Positions 8,755-17,312 of a stretch of DNA of 64,000 bases are shown here, piece by piece. The first letter of the stretch is position 1, and every line of letters begins with the position of its first letter. Location: the NCBI RefSeq assembly GCF_001189515.2, contig NZ_CP012069.2:3100001-3164000 (forward strand). Reading direction: 5' to 3'. The position numbers were made by a program, and so were the translations under genes. The notes under the pieces are model-generated. The model did no database searches, was not told the DNA's origin, and worked only from the letters and a program-made list of their open reading frames with translations. The DNA is from Olsenella sp. oral taxon 807. GTDB lineage: Bacteria > Actinomycetota > Coriobacteriia > Coriobacteriales > Atopobiaceae.

Positions 8755-9280
8755 GCAGCTCCCCTTCATCAACGAGGTCGAGGTTACGTCGAACTGAACA
8801 GAGGTTCTTGTAGGCGAGCCGCTTGGAGGCCAGCGGTAGCGCGTGCCCCTCGCGCCCGACGAGTTCGGGCACGATGGCTTCGGTGGGTTGCTTCGTATGG
8901 GTAAACTCGATGACGCCTTGGGGCGTATGGTACTCGCCACTCCGCCCGGTGGTCATGAGGGTGAGCCGGTCGACGGGGATCTGCGAGATTACGCCATAAA
9001 GAGACAGGGCGCTTTCGAGGCTCTCGTAGGTGAGCTCTCCGCGCCGGAGGTTGCGGGCGATGTGCTCGATGGTGGCGGGACCCGTGTTCCTGCTGTGCGC
9101 AAACAGGTACACGCCGTGTGCAGGCCGCTCGAGCACGCCCGCCTTCACGAGACGCGCAAGCGTTTGGTCGAGCGTGCGGCCCGACTCGTCCAGCACGATA
9201 GCGAGATCGCACTTGCGGAACACGTAGCGCCCGCGAATGTCCCAGTTTTGCAGTATGTTGAGCGTGTCTCGTAGTTTCAT
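8741..9280 (-). CDS. abiEi: AbiEi-type antitoxin and transcriptional autorepressor
   Basis: 179 residues from ATG 9280 (MKLRDTLNILQNWD). The N-terminal ~80 residues form a winged-helix: a helix-turn-helix around VLDESGRTLDQTLARLVKAG, then GVLERPAHGVYL. The rest is the AbiEi C-terminal domain, which neutralises the toxin. An in-frame ATG at 9361 is rejected because the added 27 residues would run through the operator-like palindrome at 9290-9331. The gene precedes and overlaps abiEii. AbiEi proteins are known to bind inverted repeats in their own promoter, and one is present immediately upstream. Confidence 0.85.
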   Translation of the reverse strand: MKLRDTLNILQNWDIRGRYVFRKCDLAIVLDESGRTLDQTLARLVKAGVLERPAHGVYLFAHSRNTGPATIEHIARNLRRGELTYESLESALSLYGVISQIPVDRLTLMTTGRSGEYHTPQGVIEFTHTKQPTEAIVPELVGREGHALPLASKRLAYKNLCSVRRNLDLVDEGELHAQD

Positions 9281-9289
9281 GTCTCTAAT

Positions 9290-9331
9290 GGTACACGAGA
9301 ATATATTGAAACGAAAGTATTTTCGTGTACC
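9290..9331 (-). promoter_or_regulatory. Candidate AbiEi operator/promoter palindrome
   Basis: Two 14-base arms, ggtacacgagaata at 9290-9303 and tattttcgtgtacc at 9318-9331, are inverted with one mismatch and separated by 14 bases. The outer nine bases (GGTACACGA / TCGTGTACC) match perfectly. They sit 10 bases upstream of the abiEi start in an AT-rich spot. Known AbiEi repressors bind inverted repeats here to shut off the operon, so this is the natural operator. Confidence 0.65.
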
Positions 9332-9456
9332 GAAAAGAGAAAGATCGCTCGTTACGTTCAACCGACTCGAAGTCGCTCCTCCTTGGTAAGGAAGCTGCCT
9401 CTCGCCAGCATAGGAATTTCAACCGGCCCGCCCGTTCGGTTCGGTTAGGCAACGCT

Positions 9457-9660
9457 GGGCAACCGCCCGGCCGGGAGGCGCGGGACAACAGCTCGTCCGC
9501 CGGGAAACCGCCCGCCACGCTGCGGGGCACTATGAAAAATGCCTCAACTGGGCAAACGTGCTCGAGCAACCGCCCGCCAGCCTGCGGGGCGGTTGCTCTG
9601 GGCCGCGTCGACTCCCACCAGCCCCCGATGTCTCTCAGCCTGCGGGGTGGTTGCTCCGGG
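9457..9660 (+). repeat. Dispersed intergenic repeat, copy B
   Basis: Ungapped match of 9457-9596 to 7655-7794, same orientation, with hairpin GCAACCGCCC/GGGCGGTTGC at 9566-9596. The tail (tcgactcccaccagcccccgatgtctctcagcctgcgggg) is closer to copy C than to copy A. With copy A it brackets the whole AbiE operon. It also lies 45-250 bases past the end of the regulator gene that ends at 9705. Confidence 0.85.
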
Positions 9661-9704
9661 CCGCGCCAGCCTCCCGCTTCCCCGCCAGCTTCCCGTCGGC
9701 TTCC

Positions 9705-10694
9705 CTAACTCGCCCAGAAGGCGCGCTGGAGCTCCTCTCGCCTCGAGCACCCGCACTTTTTCATGATGTTGTGTACGTGTGCCTTGATGGTCCCCTCGGC
9801 AAGATAGAGCGTGCCTGCCACCTCGTGATTGGTCCGCCCCTCCATGACGAGGCCAAGCACCTCGCGCTCGCGCCTCGAGAGGCCATGGTGCGCCGCGAAG
9901 GTGAGTATGCGGCTCTCGATGTGCCCTCGCAGGTCGCGTCCCTTGTCGTCCATCGGCTGGCTTGCGGGCGGCTCAAGATAGCGTAGGCTCAGGTCCCTGA
10001 TTGCCTCCCTGCAGACGTACCAGGCTAGGTAGACCATGAGGGCATTCTCGCTGAAGTTCCTCGTAGAGAGGAATAGCCCCGCAAAACTACCGCTTGCGTC
10101 TGGGACAGGCGCAAGCAGGATCACATAGACGTCTTCAAGCAGGATGCAGCAGGTCAGGGCAAGAATGGTGACAAACAGCTGTTTGTGTTGGACCATTCTC
10201 TGGCGAAACGCCGTATCGCTGCTGCTGCGATAGAGGTGGAAGCCATAGAGTAAACAGCCGATAAGAAAGGCTTGTCTCATGCTGTAGTACAGCCATTGTC
10301 GCAGTGGGCCATAGGGAAGGGCAGCCAGAACGACGGCCTGTGCGGCCATGACAAGCGCAGTGGGCAAGACGATGGCGCGCACACCATGGATGTCCACCAT
10401 GTCGAGTGCGGTCGCCCAGAAGCAGGCCAGGATCGCCGCGCCCATGGGGATGGCGACCCACGGGTTGCCGATGGCGTAGTAGTTACTCTCGTCGATGGTG
10501 ATGACGTGCTGCGCCATCCACTCTGCGCCAAAGATCCAAGAAAGCTCCAGTGCGTAGAAGACGAAGAAGAGAGAACGCAAGATGTAACGCCTGCTGTGGG
10601 AGACGAGAAATGCCGCCCCACAGACCGAGAGCGCCATGATGCATATGACGAGAAGTGCCGTCGTATAGATGAAGAAGAACAGGATCACGCTCAT
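9705..10694 (-). CDS. aguR: Seven-TM LuxR-type membrane regulator, likely agmatine-responsive
   Basis: 329 residues from ATG 10694, with a strong GAGGGGAGG site just upstream. About seven hydrophobic helices fill residues 1-240. A cytoplasmic LuxR helix-turn-helix follows at the C-terminus: LSRREREVLGLVMEGRTN, then HEVAGTLYLAEGTIKAHVHN. It is therefore a one-component membrane sensor that binds DNA directly. It is divergent from putrescine carbamoyltransferase. In lactic acid bacteria AguR, a membrane LuxR-type protein beside the same genes, activates agmatine catabolism. Location and architecture support the same role here, but the ligand is not shown by sequence. Confidence 0.75.
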   Translation of the reverse strand: MSVILFFFIYTTALLVICIMALSVCGAAFLVSHSRRYILRSLFFVFYALELSWIFGAEWMAQHVITIDESNYYAIGNPWVAIPMGAAILACFWATALDMVDIHGVRAIVLPTALVMAAQAVVLAALPYGPLRQWLYYSMRQAFLIGCLLYGFHLYRSSSDTAFRQRMVQHKQLFVTILALTCCILLEDVYVILLAPVPDASGSFAGLFLSTRNFSENALMVYLAWYVCREAIRDLSLRYLEPPASQPMDDKGRDLRGHIESRILTFAAHHGLSRREREVLGLVMEGRTNHEVAGTLYLAEGTIKAHVHNIMKKCGCSRREELQRAFWAS

Positions 10695-11165
10695 TGACCT
10701 CCCCTCTGCTTGACCTTGCGATGTTCTGTTGCCGTAGGGCATGGATGGGGGGCTTGATGCGAGCAGCCCCAGCTCCTTGCCATGTAAAACGCCTCCCTGA
10801 CTACGATTGAGCTTAGGGTCATGGGTTGACGGGTGCGATCACCTCGCGAAGCGAACGGTATGAAAATGCCCGCGAACGGCATGGGCACGTAGGACCCCAA
10901 AAGCCTCCAAAATGGCACGCATGCGTGACGCAGCCCGAAGAGCAGGACAAACCCACGGTTTACGCAAGTTTAGATGCCCGAACCGCTAAACCATCCCGTA
11001 TAAACTCGCACATTACCCACGGTCGGGACATGATGGGGGCACGCGCCGGGGTCAGGCAATAGGCAATGGAGCGACGCGCGAGGAGCGACGCGCCAGAGCG
11101 GCGGATGTAGTGGATGTGCGGCGGGGCAGATCAGGTGTCTGTGTCAACACGAGAAAGGAAGCAAC
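10695..11165. promoter_or_regulatory. Divergent control region between regulator and agmatine operon
   Basis: 471 bases without a gene, holding the promoters of both divergent units. Two copies of ACCCACGGT lie in direct orientation at 10951-10959 and 11015-11023, with AT-rich tracts (gtttagatg, cccgtataaactcg) between them. They could be regulator half-sites and -10 boxes. The long leader before ptcA could also carry regulation. No binding site of this regulator is known to me, so the assignment rests on position. Confidence 0.35.
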
Positions 11166-12224
11166 ATGGCAATGCCCAAAGACTTCATCGACAGCAACGA
11201 CTTCACCAAGGAGCAGATACTCGCCATCGAGGATCTTGGCCTTGCCATGAAGAAGGCCATCAAGCATGACGGCTTCTACCCCCATCTGCTTCGCAACAAG
11301 TCGCTCGGCATGATCTTCCAGCAGGTCTCTACCCGCACGCGCATCTCCTTCGAGACCGCTATGACCGATCTCGGCGGTCACGCCCAGTTCTTTGGCCCCG
11401 GCACCATCCAGCTCGGCGGACATGAGTCTCTGGGCGATACCGCCCGTGTCATGGGGTCGCTCCTCGACATCCTGATGGCGCGCGTCAACCGTCACGCCGA
11501 CGTCCGTGGCCTTGCCGCAGGCTCGGCCGCGCCCGTTATCAACGGCATGTCAGAGTTCAACCATCCGACCCAGGAGATGGGCGATCTCATGACCATGCTC
11601 GAGCACCTTCCTGCGGGCAAGCGCGTGGAGGACTGCACGCTCGCCTTCATCGGTGACGCCACCCAGGTCTGCGTCTCCTTGATGTTCATCTGCTCGAAGA
11701 TCGGCATGCGCTTCGTGCAGTATGGACCCAAGGGTCACCAGATCACAGACGGTGGCCTCCAGGTGGATGACAAGGTGGACCTTCTGGCCATAGGCAAGGC
11801 CAACTGCGAGGAGTCGGGAGGGACCATCGTCATCTCCGACGATATCGAGAGCATCAGGGGCGCCGACTTCGTCTATACCGACGTGTGGTACGGCTTGTAC
11901 GACCAGGAGGAGGGCGGGGAGTCCTATATGGACGTCTTCTATCCCACCTACCAGGTCACCATGGACATGATGAGCCTCGCTGGCCCCACCTCAAAGTTCA
12001 TGCACTGCCTTCCCGCCACCCGCGGCGAGGAGGTCACAGACGAGGTCATGGACGATCCCGTGCGCTCGCTCTGCTGGGTCGAGGCCGAGAATCGCAAGCA
12101 CTCCATCCGCGCACTGCTCGCCGCCCTTGGAGATCGCACACCCTTGGCGGACGAGAACATAAGCTATTCCGCGAAACGCGAGCTACACGACGCGCTCAGA
12201 AAGATCGACGAGCTTCAGGCATAA
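11166..12224 (+). CDS. ptcA: Putrescine carbamoyltransferase
   Basis: 352 residues. It phosphorolyses N-carbamoylputrescine to putrescine and carbamoyl phosphate, feeding carbamate kinase. Carbamoyltransferase motifs are present: STRTRISFE (carbamoyl phosphate binding, residues ~56-64), FNHPTQ (~136-141) and MHCLPA (~280-285). A C-terminal helical extension ([20 protein letters not shown]) after the core is characteristic of PTCases and helps separate them from ornithine enzymes. It is followed by agmatine deiminase and an antiporter on the same strand. AGAAAGGA lies upstream of the ATG. An ornithine carbamoyltransferase is the only real alternative, and context argues against it. Confidence 0.93.
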   Translation: MAMPKDFIDSNDFTKEQILAIEDLGLAMKKAIKHDGFYPHLLRNKSLGMIFQQVSTRTRISFETAMTDLGGHAQFFGPGTIQLGGHESLGDTARVMGSLLDILMARVNRHADVRGLAAGSAAPVINGMSEFNHPTQEMGDLMTMLEHLPAGKRVEDCTLAFIGDATQVCVSLMFICSKIGMRFVQYGPKGHQITDGGLQVDDKVDLLAIGKANCEESGGTIVISDDIESIRGADFVYTDVWYGLYDQEEGGESYMDVFYPTYQVTMDMMSLAGPTSKFMHCLPATRGEEVTDEVMDDPVRSLCWVEAENRKHSIRALLAALGDRTPLADENISYSAKRELHDALRKIDELQA

Positions 12225-12318
12225 GAGGCCGCGCGACCTCGCCGATGGCAAAACAAGACGCCATCCGGGTCACGCGTCCTCATCGGCATACCATCCAACA
12301 ACGTAGGAGGTCATTTGT

Positions 12319-13485
12319 ATGCGTACCATCCATGAGTCAGAGTCAAGTCCTCGGGCCGACGGCTTTCGCATGCCGGCCGAGTTCGAGCCGCAGAGGCGTA
12401 TCTGGATGGGCTGGCCCCACCGCACCGACACCTGGTCGTTTGGCGCCAAGCCCGCGCAGAGGCAGTATGCCGACATCGCCCGTGCCATCTCGGAGTTCAC
12501 CCCCGTTGTCATGTGCGTCAACCAGGCGGACTACGCCAATGCCAAGGCTGTCTTCGAGCAGGACGAGAGCGTCACCGTCCTCGAGATGACCACCGATGAC
12601 GCCTGGTTTCGTGATACCGGCGCCACGTACGTGATCAACGATGCGGGTGAAGTTCGCGCCAATCACTGGCACTTCAACGCCTATGGTGGCTTCTACGACG
12701 GCCTGTACTTCCCCTGGGACAAGGACGAGCAGATCGCCCTCAAGATGGCCGAGTTCTCGGGCGTTCGTCGCTACCGTCCCGATAGCCTCATCCTTGAGGG
12801 CGGCTCCATCACCGTAGACGGGGAGGGGACCTGTGTCGTCACTGATATGTGTCTACTCTCTCCAGGCAGGAACGCCAGCGTGAGCGACCTCGAGCCGTGG
12901 TCCGAGGAGCTTCGCAGATATATGGATGAACAGCTTGCCAAGTACCTGAACGTCGAGAAGATCATCTGGGTCAAGGATGGCATCGATCCCGACGAGACCA
13001 ACGGGCATATCGATGACGTGGCGACCTTCATCGCGCCCGGTGTCATGGCCTGCATCTGGACTGACGATCCCGACTACCCCTTCTATAGGGAGTGTCATGC
13101 CGCCTTCGAGACCCTTTCGGGTGCGACTGACGCCAAGGGACGCAAGCTTAAGGTATACAAGCTCCCGATGCCTGTCAAGCCGCTCTACATGACCCAAGAG
13201 GCCTGCGACACCATTGACGTCGACGAGAACGCTGAGCCTCGTGTGCCCGATGAGCCGCTGATCGCCTCCTACATGAACTACCTCGTGACCAACAAGGGCA
13301 TCATCACGCCTCAGTACGGCGACGAGAATGACGCCTTGGCCATAGAGACCCTCCGGAGGATATACGACGAGACGTGGGGAGAGGGTAGCTACACGGTCGT
13401 TGGCGTCAAGTCAGACCAGGTCGTCTATGGCGGCGGGAACATCCACTGCATCACGCAGCAGGAGCCTGCGCCCCAGGTTGGCTAA
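12319..13485 (+). CDS. aguA: Agmatine deiminase
   Basis: 388 residues. It converts agmatine and water to N-carbamoylputrescine and NH3. Peptidylarginine-deiminase-fold motifs are clear: WMGWPHRTDTW (residues ~31-41), TDDAWFRDTG (~93-102), ILEGGS, the NGHIDD segment with the catalytic His (~229-234), and the C-terminal GGGNIHCITQQEP carrying the nucleophilic Cys. It lies 94 bases after ptcA, with a TAGGAGG-type site before the ATG. A hairpin at 13502-13527 separates it from the transporter gene. Confidence 0.96.
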   Translation: MRTIHESESSPRADGFRMPAEFEPQRRIWMGWPHRTDTWSFGAKPAQRQYADIARAISEFTPVVMCVNQADYANAKAVFEQDESVTVLEMTTDDAWFRDTGATYVINDAGEVRANHWHFNAYGGFYDGLYFPWDKDEQIALKMAEFSGVRRYRPDSLILEGGSITVDGEGTCVVTDMCLLSPGRNASVSDLEPWSEELRRYMDEQLAKYLNVEKIIWVKDGIDPDETNGHIDDVATFIAPGVMACIWTDDPDYPFYRECHAAFETLSGATDAKGRKLKVYKLPMPVKPLYMTQEACDTIDVDENAEPRVPDEPLIASYMNYLVTNKGIITPQYGDENDALAIETLRRIYDETWGEGSYTVVGVKSDQVVYGGGNIHCITQQEPAPQVG

Positions 13486-13501
13486 CCCGGCTCCATACGA
13501 T

Positions 13502-13527
13502 GGGGGCGCCCCTGAGGAGGGCGCCTC
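13502..13527 (+). promoter_or_regulatory. Hairpin between agmatine deiminase and antiporter genes
   Basis: Inverted repeat gggggcgccc-6 nt-gggcgcctcc with one mismatched pair, 17 bases after the aguA stop and 22 before the antiporter start. It has no T-run and stands inside an operon, so it is more likely an mRNA stabiliser, processing site or partial attenuator than a full terminator. Confidence 0.4.
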
Positions 13528-13549
13528 CGCACCGCTTGAAAGGACAACC

Positions 13550-14923
13550 ATGGCTGGTACAAAGAGATTCAGCCTGCTTGACGCTATTCTGAATATGATC
13601 TGCGTCGTATTCGTGGCAGAGGCCGCAGCGCCTGCAGCGGCGATCGGAAACTCGCAGTACTTCTGGTGGCTCATGCTCATCATCACGTTCCTTTTGCCCT
13701 ACGGTATGATCGTCTCGGAGCTCGGGTCTACCTACCCCGACGATGAGGGCGGCGTGTACGATTGGGTGAAGCGCGCCTTTGGCAAGCGGGTTGCGGGCTT
13801 TGTCGCGTGGTCCTATTGGGTGAACTTTCCCCTGTGGATGGCGTCTCTCGCGCTGGTGTTTCCGGACACCATAGGGACGCTGATGGGCATCCAGCTCGGG
13901 AGCGTCCCATCGCTCGCCATAGAGCTTGCGTTCATCTGGACCGTCGTCTTCGTGAGCTTCTCGAAGGCGTCTGACGCGGCATGGCTCGTGAACGTGGGGG
14001 CCGTCCTGAAGGTTGGCATCGCAATCGTCCTTGGAGTGCTCGGCTTCATGTACATGAGCCAGCATGGCAACGCGAACGCGGGAGATATCAGCACCTACCT
14101 CCCCAACCTCGCAGACACGAGCTCGCTCACGTACCTCTCTATCATCCTGTTCAACTTCATGGGCTTTGAGGTGCTCGCCACCTACACCGACGAGATGGAC
14201 GAGCCGCAGCGACAGATCCCGCAGGCCATTGTCTATGCCGGTGCCGCCATCGCGGTCGTGTATTTGGTCTCGGCCTTCGGCATCGGTGTCGCCATTCCCG
14301 TCGCCGACCTTACCGTTGACTCCGGTATCTCCGACGCGCTGTCCGTGATGGTCGGTACGGCGTCGCCGATCTTTGTCGTCGTGAGCGTCGTGTTTCTGCT
14401 CACGCTGATTGGCAATATGGTGTCCTGGTCTCTTGGCGTCAACACTGTTGCCGCAAAGTCCGCCGAGGACCATAACCTTCCTGGCTTCATGGGCCACAAG
14501 GATCCCAAGACCGGCATGCCCAACGGCGCCTCTCTGACCAACGGAGTCGTCGCCTCGATACTCTGTGCCGTCTCCGTCTTCACGGGTTTCGACTTCTGGG
14601 TGCTCTTTGCCGCTCAGATCGTCTTTCTGCTCCTTGCCTACGTACCCATGTTTCCGGCGTTTTTGAGCCTGCGCGCATCTGACCCTGACACCAGGCGCCC
14701 CTTCAAGGTGCCTGGTAAGGGCGCGGTGCTCAAGGTCATCACGTATCTGCCCGTTGCCCTGCTCATCCTCTCGGTGATCGCCACCTGCGTGCCGCTGAGT
14801 GGCGAGGAGGTGGCGGACAAGCTTCCGATCTTGGCCCTGACCATCGTCTTGCTCGCTGCTGGCGTTTCCCTCATGGTTGTCTTGAACAGGCAAGACCCAA
14901 GGCCTGGGGATATTGTCGAGTAG
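13550..14923 (+). CDS. aguD: APC-family agmatine/putrescine antiporter
   Basis: 457 residues from ATG 13550 with AAAGGAC upstream. About twelve hydrophobic helices give an amino acid-polyamine-organocation (APC) transporter. The first helix region (NMICVVFVAEAAAPAAAIG) and the YPDDEGGVYDWVKRAFG segment after helix 2 follow the glutamate/GABA and agmatine/putrescine exchanger pattern. Being last in ptcA-aguA-antiporter, it most likely imports agmatine in exchange for putrescine so the pathway runs without energy cost. Substrate is inferred from context. A GC-rich imperfect hairpin follows the stop (about 14928-14963) and repeat copy C begins about 140 bases later. Confidence 0.88.
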   Translation: MAGTKRFSLLDAILNMICVVFVAEAAAPAAAIGNSQYFWWLMLIITFLLPYGMIVSELGSTYPDDEGGVYDWVKRAFGKRVAGFVAWSYWVNFPLWMASLALVFPDTIGTLMGIQLGSVPSLAIELAFIWTVVFVSFSKASDAAWLVNVGAVLKVGIAIVLGVLGFMYMSQHGNANAGDISTYLPNLADTSSLTYLSIILFNFMGFEVLATYTDEMDEPQRQIPQAIVYAGAAIAVVYLVSAFGIGVAIPVADLTVDSGISDALSVMVGTASPIFVVVSVVFLLTLIGNMVSWSLGVNTVAAKSAEDHNLPGFMGHKDPKTGMPNGASLTNGVVASILCAVSVFTGFDFWVLFAAQIVFLLLAYVPMFPAFLSLRASDPDTRRPFKVPGKGAVLKVITYLPVALLILSVIATCVPLSGEEVADKLPILALTIVLLAAGVSLMVVLNRQDPRPGDIVE

Positions 14924-15061
14924 TCTCTGCGGGTGGGCGAGGGATAGTCTCTTGCCCGCCCGGCGCAACCTGCGGGAGGCGCAGGAGGCGCCGGGCAGGC
15001 CGGGAGGTGCGGGCAACCGCCCGGGAGGCGCTGAGCAACCGCCCGGTCGGCAGGGAGATGC

Positions 15062-15245
15062 GGGAGGCGCGGGACAACAGCTCGTCCGCCGGGAAACCGC
15101 CCGCCACGCTGCGGGGCACTATGAAAAATGCCTCAACTGGGCAAACGTGCTCGAGCAACCGCCCGCCAGCCTGCGGGGCGGTTGCTCCGTGCCGCGTCGA
15201 CTCCCACCAGCCCCCCGATGTCTCTCAGCCTGCGGGGCGGTTGCG
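15062..15245 (+). repeat. Dispersed intergenic repeat, copy C
   Basis: Bases 15062-15185 align without gaps to 7671-7794 and 9473-9596, ending in the same GCAACCGCCC/GGGCGGTTGC hairpin at 15155-15185. The tail to about 15245 matches copy B. Upstream (14950-15060) are irregular short repeats of gcaaccgcccgg-type sequence. It fills much of the gap between the antiporter gene and the next gene. Confidence 0.85.
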
Positions 15246-15422
15246 TCGACCTCTTACCAACGCTTGCGCAAAGCGCCGAAGTAGGCGTAGAGTCTCTGTG
15301 AGCGCAAAGGATGGAAGTCGTGATAATCGTCCGGTCATCTGGCCCCACGGCCTTCGGGGGAATGCGGAGGATCGACGCGGGTGGGGATGTGACGGGCATA
15401 TGGGGAGCGTGAGGCTAGCGCG

Positions 15423-16118
15423 ATGCGAGCACCTGGGGATACCGTGGCGAGGACGGGAGCAGCTCAGACTGACGGGGCGTTCCAGCTTGGGAAACCCGAG
15501 CTCGTCTGCCGCTGGCGGCTTGCTGGTGCCCGTCTGCCCCTGGAGAACCGACACCTTCGCGCCCTCGGGCGTCGCCACGTCAACAGCGGAGAGATGGACA
15601 AGGCGCTCGTCGCCTGGGCCAAGCAGCACATCGAGTGGACGCTTGCAGACGGCGGTGCCCTGCACCCAGACGGCGTGCTGATGCTCATCGTCGACGAGAG
15701 TGGGCGTGCGGCCATGACGGTGGGACCCCATAAGTCCTTGGCCTGCCGTTCGACGTCCGCGCTCATTGCGCGTGCGAGGGAGTCCTGGTATGAGGGTCTT
15801 GTGACGGGAGTCTCGCCCGAAAGCGTCTGGATCGTGAGCGAGGGCACCCTCGTCTGGGGGATTCCTGAGGACTCGGCACCTTCGGGGGCGACGTCGCTTG
15901 TTGAGGATCTGGCACGGACCTTAGGCATTCCTGTCGAGAGAAGCAAGAGCCTCCTCGATGACCTTGACAACGGAGAGTTGGGCTACGACGAGTTCTTCCT
16001 CGTCTCTGACGAGCACGGTATCGTGAAGGCTGCGGACGCGCCGGGAAGCGAGGGGGAGCGCTTCCAGAGGAGCTACGAGAGGCTGCTTGACCAGGTCCGT
16101 CGGGGCCGCCTGCGTTAG
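15423..16118 (+). CDS. Short class IV (BCAT-fold) aminotransferase-like protein
   Basis: 231 residues. The order of elements follows fold-type IV PLP enzymes (branched-chain aminotransferase, D-amino acid aminotransferase, aminodeoxychorismate lyase). GAFQLG and LPLENRHLRALG come near the N-terminus (leader-strand and eeHl.RL positions). Next is HKSLACRSTSALIARARES, with Lys104 at the place of the PLP lysine, then GVSPESVWIVSEGTLVWGIP (family EgSasNvFiv-dG-LvtP). Last come LARTLGIPVERSKSLLDDL and DEFFLVSDEHGIVKAAD. Residue conservation is loose and the protein is about 50 residues shorter than usual at the N-terminus. It is a divergent or partly decayed member with unknown substrate. An in-frame stop at 15390 rules out a much longer N-terminus. 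Confidence 0.5.
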   Translation: MRAPGDTVARTGAAQTDGAFQLGKPELVCRWRLAGARLPLENRHLRALGRRHVNSGEMDKALVAWAKQHIEWTLADGGALHPDGVLMLIVDESGRAAMTVGPHKSLACRSTSALIARARESWYEGLVTGVSPESVWIVSEGTLVWGIPEDSAPSGATSLVEDLARTLGIPVERSKSLLDDLDNGELGYDEFFLVSDEHGIVKAADAPGSEGERFQRSYERLLDQVRRGRLR

Positions 16119-16290
16119 GGAGACACAGAACAAATCCGCCCAACCAGTCGAGAAACCGTCCTGTCCGTAAAGAGACTCTCTCCGCGAAGGGCCGTCTCCG
16201 GGTAAGGATAAGGCCCATGTCACACCCCGGCCGGGGTATCTTGACGTTAGCGCAACGGCTGCGGGTTCGGAGTCCGTCCCGGCCAGCACC

Positions 16291-16736
16291 GCCACTCAGC
16301 CTTGAATATTCCGCCCCGAACGTTCACCACCGAGTGGCAGTGTGAGACGCACCACCCGGTACGCTCACCGCCGAGTGGCAGTGTGAAGTACACTGCCACT
16401 CGCCCCCGAGCGTACCGGACGCACTGCCACTCGCCCCCGATCGTACCGATACGGTACGCTCGATGCCGTCTGGCAGTGAGGACTACACTGCCACTCGCCC
16501 CTGAGCGTTCCGCTTCGCACGTTCACCACCGAGTGGCAGTGTACGGCGCACTGCCACTCGCCCTCGAGCGTACCGGACGCACTGCCACTCGACCCTGAAC
16601 GTTCCGCCCCGCACGTTCACCGCCGAGTGGCAGTGTGAGAGGCACTGCCACTCGCCCTCGAGCGTACCGGACGCACTGCCACTCGCCACTGAACGTTCCG
16701 TACTGCACGTTCACCGCCGAGTGGCAGTGTGAGACG
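16291..16736. repeat. Array of GAGTGGCAGTG/CACTGCCACTC inverted repeats
   Basis: An 11-base word, GAGTGGCAGTG, and its reverse complement recur about a dozen times in alternating order. They are separated by two recurring spacers: a cgttcaccgcc-type and a gagcgtaccggacg-type sequence. Neighbouring words form hairpins, for example 16625-16635 with 16643-16653 (7-base loop). Units are irregular in length and have no unique spacers, so this is not a CRISPR. It fills the gap after the class IV aminotransferase. No terminator T-runs were seen. Confidence 0.85.
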
Positions 16737-16836
16737 CGCCGCCAGATACTCCCGATTGTATCCTGCAACGGCTGTGGGCGAAGTACCGGCAGGTTATCGG
16801 CGTATCCCGCATACCCACAAGCGTCTTGACAGCGTA

Positions 16837-16950
16837 CTATCTCATGCCGGCCTCTCTCCTGAGGAGCTGCAGGAGCTGTGCCTTGTCGTACATGCCCAGC
16901 TTCCTGAGGCTCCGTGCCCTATAGACGCGGAGTATGTCGATAGCCTACCG
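16837..16950 (-). pseudogene. C-terminal fragment of a LuxR-type regulator
   Basis: On the minus strand the stretch reads RVYRARSLRKLGMYDKAQLL followed by QLLRREAGMR and a stop (TAG at 16839-16837). This is the end of a LuxR helix-turn-helix: the recognition helix, a KLG...s..eLl.l helix and a tail. The reading cannot be extended back into an intact regulator. It is a leftover DNA-binding domain end and explains why the opposite-strand ORF here should not be called. Confidence 0.5.
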
Positions 16951-17228
16951 GATCCTTGTCTTCCGGCTGTGTTGGGGGGTTCTCGGAGTTACCCGCCTCG
17001 GGGTCACCTGTATCAGAACCACCTGCCTCAGGGTAGCCTGACAGCATTATCCTGACTCCCCGGCACTTCCTTAACCCGCTGGACACAGACCCGAGCCGTC
17101 GCCTGCCCTGAGAGCCTGCGCCCGGCTGCGGAGAGCCATGGGCCACCGCCCGCGCGTGGCGGTCGCCAAGCCCGCAGGGGACGGCGCCGGGGCCGCGCGC
17201 GGACCTGCGGAGGGGCACATCCCGGCCC

Positions 17229-17292
17229 GGCGTCTCACGGAAAGGCGCAGTCTGCGGCTCCCATGTTGCGCAGAATGCGCTTTTCCGTCACG
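17229..17292. repeat. Two copies of the ctcacggaaaggcgca / tgcgcttttccgt repeat
   Basis: ctcacggaaaggcgcagtctg and, in opposite orientation, cagaatgcgcttttccgtcac, about 20 bases apart. This 20-base word is the unit of the arrays at 35147-35476 and 59746-60044. A further single copy (ctcacggaaaggcgtagtct) is at about 17438-17457. Together they show a dispersed repeat family in this genome. Confidence 0.7.
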
Positions 17293-17312
17293 TCGCCGCC
17301 CGGAAGGCGTGG

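Noticed and set aside
13451-15016. 521-codon minus frame opposite the antiporter gene
   Set aside because: The antisense product is highly charged with no motif; the plus frame is an APC transporter.
16729-17055. Plus-strand 108-codon frame
   Set aside because: The opposite strand reads as the end of a LuxR helix-turn-helix over 16837-16950; the plus product has no feature.
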